DNA of 64,000 nt from an uncultured Bacteroidota bacterium (GTDB lineage: Bacteria; Bacteroidota; Bacteroidia; Chitinophagales; Chitinophagaceae), in the NCBI GenBank assembly GCA_903831575.1, contig CAIKYB010000040.1:1-64000 (forward strand), written 5' to 3'. The translations under genes were made by a program, and so were the position numbers. Each line of letters begins with the position of its first letter. The first letter of the stretch is position 1. Of this stretch, positions 13,601-19,600 are shown piece by piece. The notes under the pieces were generated by a model, which saw only the letters and a program-made list of their open reading frames with translations, was not told the origin of the DNA and did not search any database.

Positions 13601-16600
13601 TTTAGCTGGTGTCCAAACGTAAGTATCGTAATCTAATGTGTCAGATGATATACTCATGGCAACAATAGGACTACTGCAATTCACTGTTTGTGATGTAGAC
13701 GCCAGCGTCATTACTGGAGATGCATTAATAGTAACTGGTACTGCAGTTCTGGTAGTACCCTCGCAACCATTAAGTGTGATTGTTACATAATAATTACCAG
13801 TAGCAAGTACCGTAGGCGTGTAGCTTAAACCAGTAGCTACAGAATTTGTACTCACTGATGTTTTATACCATTTTACTGTACCAACAGTGCTATTTACAGA
13901 AATAGGAATCGGTCCAGAACCGCAACGCTCCCCTCCTGTTACGTCATTCACACTAATTGCAGGACTAGCATAGTTAATAGTAATCGGCGCAATAGCACAA
14001 ATTGCTCCTGCCTGATCCTTGATTACAGTATTGTAATACGTAGTAGCAGTAATTGTAGGAGTTGTATAAGATGTTGCTGTAGCTGATGCAATAGTATTAT
14101 AAGTAATACCATCACTACTGCTTTGCCATACTCTGCTACCATCACCAAAACCAGTAGATGGAGTAATACTTATAACAGTTGTACCTGTATTACAAATGGT
14201 TGTTTTTGTAGCAGAAGCTGTGTAAGCTGCTTCTAATACCGTAATTTCTACAGTATTTGAAGTAGCACATAATGACGTTGTGTTTGTTGCATTTACAGTA
14301 TAAGAAGTCGTACCTGCAGTGGTAGTTTTTGCATATACGGTTAAAGCGCTTGAACCGGCAACGTATGCATCGGTGCAAGCTAAATTTGTATATAGATTGG
14401 CTGAAGGTGTCCAAACGTAGTTGGTGTAATTACCTGGAGTAGAAGTTACACTCATCGTAGCCACTGCATTATTACATACAGTTTGACCAGCTGATAAGGT
14501 AATTGCAGCAGGTGTAGAAACAAGAGCGGTAACCTGAACTCTTGTACCCTCGCAACCATCAACAGTCAACCCTACATAGTATGATGTAGTGGTACTAATT
14601 GAAGTAGTTGGCGTATAAGTTGCCAAACTTGATAATGATGTACCTCCTGTTTGATTAGCCCCTGAATACCAGTTAATTGTTCCACTGGCAGCAGTAGCTG
14701 ATAGTGTAGGTTTACCTGAATTAGCGCAGAATCCAAGCGCAGTAGGATTTGTTACCTGAGGATCAATTACTTGAAGGTAATAAGCTGATGAAGTAAAGCA
14801 AGGATTGCCATCAAAACCTTTAATAACCACTCTGAAATATCTGTTGGTTGGGAAATTAGGCGCAGTATAGTTTGCAGTTGTGGCTCCGGCAATATCACTG
14901 AAACTTGAAGGTGAATTAGTAGTTGTAGAAACCTGCCACTGTATTGTACCTGGATAAGGTGTAGTAGCTGTATTGAACGTAAGATCTGATGTACCGCTTA
15001 CACAAACAAAAGTAGGCGAAGCAGCTATAGTAGCTGCTATTGGCTGAAGATTTATTTCTGATGAATCTTTAATTGCACATAAAGTTGAGAAATTACTTGC
15101 AGCGCAAATATATTTTTTATAGCCAGGTAATAATGATCCAGCATACACTGTTCCGATACTTCTTCCAGCATATGGAATGGTCAAAGCAGCATCTTCGAAT
15201 AAATCTGCAATTGGGGACCAAGTATAAGTATCATACAAACTTTGATCTGTAGTTACATTTAATTGTGTAGATGTTACATCTCCACAAAGCACGGGCTTGT
15301 TTACAGCAAATGACGGAGGAGTTGTGATAGTAACTGTTACAGCTGTACGAGGACTTGAACAAGGGTTCAATATTCTATTAGTAACCTCCTCTACATAATA
15401 AGTAGTTGTTTGAGTAATTACAGGTGTTACAAACAAGGTTCCTGTATTTAGCAACAAGCCTCCAACTTCAGCACTGTACCATTTGATACTGTTACCTGCT
15501 GCAGGATAATTAGACGTTAATGCCGTAAAACCAGATCCACAAACCGATTTTACACCAGAAATAACTGGTGCACTAGGTGTAGCATTTACCGTAAATGGTA
15601 CGGGAATATTGCTTACACAACCTGTTGTTGGGTTGGTAACTTTAAGATTTACACTCTTATATCCTGAAGATGGAACAGTATAGATTGCAGAACTTCCATT
15701 TGTGGCATCAAGACCCGTTGAAGGGGACCATAAGTAAGAATAATTTGTTGGAGGGGAGAATCTCCACGCTTCTGGTGTAGAAATTACATCTATAAAAGCC
15801 TGTCTTCCAGGCGCAGCGGCACCTACAGAAGCATCTGCATTCTGAAGCCCTATTGTTCTTGGGTAGCCTGCAGCATAGCCAGAACTTTTAACATGAATCT
15901 CAACTATACCTGTAGTTTCATATAAAATTGCAGACATAGCATGATAAACTGTACTGCCTCTATAATCTGGCATATAATATTTTACAATAAATCTTCTGGT
16001 TGGAGCTACTCCTTCAGTCCAGTATTGAATGGTATCTGGTCTTGCAGCCGCGAAATTACCATCAACCAACATAAGCCCGATTACATTACCAGGATTGTTT
16101 GGGTTAGGGAAAATTAAACCGTTTGTAACATTAAAATCCCATTGTCCAAGATATCCTGGGCTAGCAGAATAACCAGGAACTGTTCCAAACATCAACAAAC
16201 CATTAGTACCACAAGCAATTTTATTAAATGACTGACCAAAGAAATTAAAGTTAAATCCAATAGGAACATCTGGAATACCACCATCATCTAGAGAACCTCC
16301 CAGAACATAGTTTGAATTAGTAATACCTGTTTGAAGTAATGTTGTTGCATTCGCGGGTGGTACCAGATTAATATAAGTTGCAGGAGATACCGAAAAGTTC
16401 CCGGCACTTAGATTAGAATTAAGCGTTACTGTTTGACCCGCATTGAAACAAGAATATGCTGGAGAAGCAGTAGGGACAATGGCTGCACCATTAATAACAC
16501 CCACAGGGAATGATTTGGTTACTGTACAACCTGAAGCAGCGTATACTGCAGTCACAGTATATACTTTGGAAGAATCAGGACTGGCTATTACATCTCTTCC

Positions 16601-19600
16601 TTCAGAGACATCTAGCCCTGTAGTAGGAGACCATGTATAGGAGTCGGCATTAATATCATTGATAGATATATATACCTTATCTGTTTTAAGACATTTCAAG
16701 CCATTTGATGGCGTTACTGTTGGACTAAATGTACCTACATTAGCAACAGTATAGGTAGAAGCAGAGGTGCCTGTTACACCATTGGCAGTAATCGTTAAAT
16801 ATCCTGCAGAAATTCCTGCAGGTGTAATTGCAGTTATTGAAGTAGTTGAGTTTACTGTAAATGATGTCGCGTCAATACCATTAAATTTAACAGCAGTAAC
16901 ACCAACAAAGTTAGTACCTGTAATCGTTATGGATTGTCCTCCTACTGAACAGAATTGACCTGTAGGTGCAAGAGCAGTAATTGTTGGTAAAGGGAAACTA
17001 TCCACAAAAGCAAAATAGTTTTTGCCGGTTGGCGATAGGAAAGGCCCATTAATCGTAGTAGCTGTTGTTCTTGACAAAGAGGTGCCGACTGTAAGAAGCG
17101 CAGTACTTCCTGTAGGGTTACTTCTTTTCACCCAGGTTCCATTTAAGGAATCAGATTGGCCTATAAAAAGATATTGTTGTTGCAAAGTTGTAGGCAGAGA
17201 ATCCAACGCATTATAGGACAATTGAACTGTTGGATTAGTACCATAAATTGGAGATATTCCTGAGCCAGGCAAAGAATCTAATTTTACATAATACGCCTTT
17301 TTACCAATAGGCGTTATTGATGATGGATTAGAAGCAGTTGGATTAAAATAATCCGTAACTGTAATTTTCGTCATCGTTGCTCCTGTGTTTGTCGTAGCAG
17401 TTGTCCAACCTCCGGTATTAACTAAAAAAGGTGCATTAAATGGGAAAGTACGAGCAACTGAATTACCAGAACTACTACCCGGCAAAGCCAAACTCATTGA
17501 ACCATTTTTTAAGTGACCATACCCTAACTGAGTAATAGCAGCTGCAGTACCAAACCCGCCAAATAGCGGATTTGAGCAGTTTAAAGTATCTTTATTCAAA
17601 TCTAAATAAGCTCCTACATTACCTGAGGTAGCAAATACTAACGCTCCACTACCAGCATAAAGTTCAAGACTTCCTCCAGATAATTTCACTCTAGTACGAG
17701 CTCCTATATTAAGCACATTGATTCTTCTAGTAGGTGGAATCTCCACAGAAGTATTCGCTTGTGTTGGTGTAGTTGTTGGATCTAATATCTGATAATAAAG
17801 ATTATATAAACCTACACGAGTTGCAGGTGCTGTTGCAGCCGTAAACAAGGTTTGACCAACAGTATTACCTGTTGAATCAAGTGAGGCGGTAGGAGCAGCC
17901 GAGTAACCATAACCACTATCTACAACATTAAATCTAACAATGGTACCATCGGAAACTACAGCAGTTGCTGTTGCCAATGCTTTTGCCGGGAATTTAGCAA
18001 CGGCTGAATCCGGTACACCAGTCATACCAATTTTTATTGAATCAGGTTGTGTAAGCCATCCAGTTCCACCTCCTGTACAAATTACTGAAATCACTTTACC
18101 TTGAGCCACTACATAAGTAAATGTAGGATTTGTAGTCGTAGCTTGTTTAGTACCTCCAATTATCCTAACTCCCGTTGGCTGTGTGGTAAAACCAGAGCCA
18201 GCATAAGTAACAAGATTATTAAAGTTGGTTGGAAGCGGGAAACCTACACGAGGCGTTCCTTTATAATTAACTCCACCATTAGCTGTAGAAATACCTACTA
18301 CTCTTTGCTGGCTTGATATATTTAATCCACCGCTGATAGTAGCGGTTGGTACTTTATTAACGGAGCTAAAAACAGTTCCTATTATTTGTTGGAGTAGTGT
18401 GGCCGAACCAACTGCTGTAGTAGTTACTGCAGGAGTTGCAACCATACTTAAAATTGCAAATGTAGGGGCAGTAGCCAAATAGGCACTTCCAGAATCCGTT
18501 AAATTAAGACTTCTCACAGTACCTGGACCAGTACCCGCAGTCTCCAAATTTATAGTGGCTTTTGCTGGTGTACCCATGTATATTAGCGTATCGCCATTGA
18601 TACCCGCAGTATTACCAATTGTTGATACAGCGTTCATCAGAACAGCCAAGGCAGATGCTTGTGAAGCTGACAAAGCGTTTGTTCCCTTTATATTAGTAAA
18701 TAACTTGTTTCCATAAAAATATTGAGATCCAACGGCAGGACCTGTACTTACATTCGGAAATGGAGTTCCTAAAGTTCCTGTATTACCAACCCATAATAAA
18801 GAATCGGTACCGATACCATCAATAAAATGCGATGTTGAAGTCGATGTTGGGGGTGTTGAACCAGAAGTACCCGCTTTAGTTACAACATATACATTAGTAC
18901 CCCACACTTTAATTGTACCTGCGGTAAAAGGAGTAGTAGCCGCCCAAAGAGTAGCACCTGTTGGAGCAATGGCAGGAGCTGTTGACGTGCTGTAACCCGC
19001 TCCTATTGTTGTAATATTAACCGCAGAAACCTTGCGATTAATATTACGTCCATATACTTGAGGGGCATTATTTATGGTAAGTTTACCATTGGTATTTAAT
19101 GCTCCCGCGGTATGATATAAAGTATATGCAACCAAATTTTGAGTGGTAGATATTGTTGAACTACCAGTAGTTTGGAACCTAAGATCACGAAGAATACCTC
19201 TAAGCGTTCTATTACCTGTACCAGAAGTATCTCCCTCAAACACACCTGTTCCACCCAGCACCTGTGCGTTACTTCCTCCTCCTATCTGGCTGCCGTTCAT
19301 GTTTAATATAGTTCCCGAAACGGCTAAATTGGTATACCCATTATTGGTAAAATTTCCTCCAACTTTAACTTCATAACCTGTAGTACCTGCAGTATTAAAA
19401 GGTAGAAATTTACCATTTGAAGCAATAGTAATATTTCCTGAAACATTTAGTGCTGCAGCAACTTGAAGTATTGCATTACCTGAAGAGGCTTGCCCAATGA
19501 TTAGATTTCTAATTAAATTGGGAGTAGCAGACGCATACACAGTAGCTCCGTCTGCAATCACAACGCTATCATTTGTGAGAGGAACGACTCCTCCAACCCA

